This document shows, piece by piece, positions 14,815 through 16,309 of a stretch of DNA of 16,309 nt (position 1 is the first letter of the stretch; every line of letters starts with the position of its first letter). Made by a program: the position numbers and the translations under genes. A model generated the notes under the pieces. It was not told where the DNA came from. It searched no databases and saw only the letters and a list, made by a program, of their open reading frames with translations. The DNA is from Phycisphaeraceae bacterium (GTDB lineage Bacteria > Planctomycetota > Phycisphaerae > Phycisphaerales > Phycisphaeraceae): NCBI GenBank assembly GCA_016763955.1, contig JAESSU010000209.1, positions 1-16,309 of the forward strand. Direction: 5' to 3'.

Positions 14815-16266
14815 CTAAGTCACAAATTCGCCTGCAATCATCAAAGACTCTGCTTTATTAAAAAGTAGTTTAGAGACATCATCTAGTGGACGATAGATCA
14901 CCAAATCAGCATCTGCTCCAGGCTGTAAACGCCCTTTGTTTTGCAACCCCAATGCGCGAGCTGGTGAGGTGCGAGTGAGTTTTGCGATCTCAGTTAACGA
15001 CAGTTCGCGCGTGATTTGTTTTAGTGATGTGCATTGCGTCATCGCTTTGTGACAACGCTTAAACTGCTCATCACGGTAAGGTTTATTCATTAGGCAAGCG
15101 ATTAGATGCGGGTAATGTGCAATCGCCCCACCATTGGGATAGTCCAATGTTAATGACAGCTGATCCAGATTGTCACTTAGTAAAACCAGCTCCAACCCCA
15201 CAGCCCACTGCATCGCATAGCCCAAGTTCCGAGGGTCACGATCCAGTTGCTGTAAAGCAAAAGCAGATTGGCCTTCCCATTGGAATCGCAACGCCGGGCC
15301 AGCATCATCACCAAACAAATCCAACAACCGATCATGTAACGCAAGGTCCGCAGTCAGTGCATAGGCAGGGCCAAACCCTGTGAGCCCAAGGTCTGCGGTG
15401 ATCTGTTTTTGAGATTGCAATGCCGTAAGAACCTGCTGAGCGCCTGATCTTAAATACCATCTTGGGTCAGGTAAATAACAGTCATATTGCAAATGCGCAA
15501 TGTGTGCCCGCCGGCCATCTAATGCGTCGATCCATTGCAAGGTCGCCTCACAACTTCCGGGGGTTCCAAGTTGGGGCAAGTGAATATGCAATGGGTGTGC
15601 AAGTTTAAGTTGCTCTGCAACATCTAGGAAAAAGCGCAACACCTCACGGGGCGTGCGTCTCATGCCCGCGACCGTTTGGTCAATGTCCACCACATCCAAT
15701 GCAGGCCCATCCATCGCATGAACCGAGCCGGGATTCACAAGTTTGATTCCCATTGCGCCCGACTGTTTGAACAAGCTTACTGCTAGCGACATTGCCTGAT
15801 CATCCTGCTGTGCTTCGAGTTTTTCAAGCAATGGCTGATGGTGAGAAAGCAGCAGTAAAAAAGAGGTATTAAGTGGCAAGAATTCTCTAAGTTGCAACCG
15901 CGCAGCAGGCGCATCACCGGGGGTGATCGCCGCATCCACCGCAGCAGTGTAACCAAGCTGTTGATACTGTTGGGTGAGCCATGTAGGGGAACCTAAGAGT
16001 GTTTGGGGAATGGCTTGAGGGGCTAGTTTTTCTTGCAGGGTTCGCAAAGCCGCGATCGCGGGAGACACCAAATGCGTGTGCATGTCGATCGCACCTGCCA
16101 TGACGATTTTGCCGGTGAGGTCCATGACCTTCATTACGTTTTTAGATTTAGGTTTGGCAACAAACTTGCCATCTTCAATATACAGATCGCGCACTTGATC
16201 TGAGCATGACGGATCGGATGGATCAATCACTCTGCCATTTTCAAGATGGAGTGTGCGCATGGTCAT
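14815..16266 (-). CDS. fhcA: Formyltransferase/hydrolase complex subunit A (formylmethanofuran dehydrogenase A-like)
   Basis: Amidohydrolase-superfamily subunit related to archaeal FwdA/FmdA. In bacteria the Fhc complex hydrolyses formyl-methanofuran-type intermediates to formate in the tetrahydromethanopterin C1 pathway. Metal-site residues visible by motif are HTH (His63, His65), the carboxylated-lysine candidate Lys175 in GIKLVNPG, LHIHLPQ (His227/229), HIAHLQYD (His255/258) and Asp375 in LDYPNGG. Family blocks include TPREVLRFF, MQWAVGLELVLLSD, YPHLIACLMNKPYR, LTRTSPARALGL and GADADLVIY. At 483 residues it is clearly shorter than archaeal FwdA (about 550-570), with the region after Lys175 reduced. 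The start ATG 16266 overlaps the stop of the upstream gene as ATGA, and GAGGTG lies 11 nt before it. It is translationally coupled within an operon that continues beyond the window, where fhcB/C/D are expected. Confidence 0.9.
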   Translation of the reverse strand: MTMRTLHLENGRVIDPSDPSCSDQVRDLYIEDGKFVAKPKSKNVMKVMDLTGKIVMAGAIDMHTHLVSPAIAALRTLQEKLAPQAIPQTLLGSPTWLTQQYQQLGYTAAVDAAITPGDAPAARLQLREFLPLNTSFLLLLSHHQPLLEKLEAQQDDQAMSLAVSLFKQSGAMGIKLVNPGSVHAMDGPALDVVDIDQTVAGMRRTPREVLRFFLDVAEQLKLAHPLHIHLPQLGTPGSCEATLQWIDALDGRRAHIAHLQYDCYLPDPRWYLRSGAQQVLTALQSQKQITADLGLTGFGPAYALTADLALHDRLLDLFGDDAGPALRFQWEGQSAFALQQLDRDPRNLGYAMQWAVGLELVLLSDNLDQLSLTLDYPNGGAIAHYPHLIACLMNKPYRDEQFKRCHKAMTQCTSLKQITRELSLTEIAKLTRTSPARALGLQNKGRLQPGADADLVIYRPLDDVSKLLFNKAESLMIAGEFVT

Positions 16267-16309
16267 AAATCTACACCCACCTCATAAGTCAAAAAACCGG
16301 GCTGACACA
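16263..16309 (-). CDS. C-terminal tail of the gene upstream of fhcA (window-truncated)
   Basis: Read on the minus strand, one frame is open from the window edge for 14 codons (ending TYEVGVDL) and stops with TGA at 16265-16263, overlapping the fhcA ATG by ATGA. Gene order in other bacterial fhc clusters makes fhcB a reasonable guess, but the tail is too short to confirm it. Confidence 0.55.
   Translation of the reverse strand, partial: CQPGFLTYEVGVDL

Overview
The window reads as bacterial chromosome of roughly 50% GC, most likely a planctomycete and perhaps of the class Phycisphaerae. Three things point that way: a type III glutamine synthetase, a bacterial formylmethanofuran dehydrogenase/formyltransferase-complex A subunit (tetrahydromethanopterin-linked C1 chemistry, known in planctomycetes and methylotrophs), and a large glycosidase of the GHL6/beta-galactosidase-trimerisation type. 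This is inferred from gene content only; there is no rRNA or other taxonomic marker here.

Layout. 3-1169: C-terminal half of glnN with a strong terminator. 1170-1849: long non-coding stretch with REP-like hairpins, a degenerate 8-bp-period repeat, a G-quadruplex-type tract and a promoter-like box. 1850-3784: exported protein of unknown function. 4011-5984: putative glycosidase with a textbook terminator. 6047-6493: a 310-bp palindromic element that appears to carry a second palindromic element nested in it. 6494-8200: NfeD/ClpP-class membrane protease. 8419-9288: arsenite methyltransferase. 9370-10017: SGNH hydrolase. 10211-10810 (minus): TrpG/PabA-type glutamine amidotransferase. 11060-11231: a second, 172-bp copy of the palindromic element. 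11327-11815: a small helix-turn-helix protein that also contains a perfect EF-hand/dockerin-type calcium loop. 11903-12112 (minus): small unknown gene. 12681-14477: lepA, preceded by a hairpin and an overlapping 9-codon ORF. 14596-16309 (minus): an operon end with the tail of an unidentified gene, fhcA overlapping it by ATGA, and a 62-residue two-helix membrane protein.

The genes are mostly single housekeeping or accessory units rather than one pathway; only the minus-strand fhcA group shows operon organisation. The unusual content is in the non-coding DNA. The nonamer TTCCGGGGG (or its complement) occurs eight times in 16.3 kb, where about 0.1 is expected by chance, in both intergenic and coding positions. 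Two palindromic MITE-like elements share 13-bp and 15-bp inverted-repeat blocks and carry internal TTGACC-N3-GGTCAA palindromes. Two unrelated genes, glnN and lepA, have the same TAA-C8-GG sequence at their stop codons. I see no CRISPR array, tRNA, rRNA, insertion-sequence transposase or phage gene cluster.
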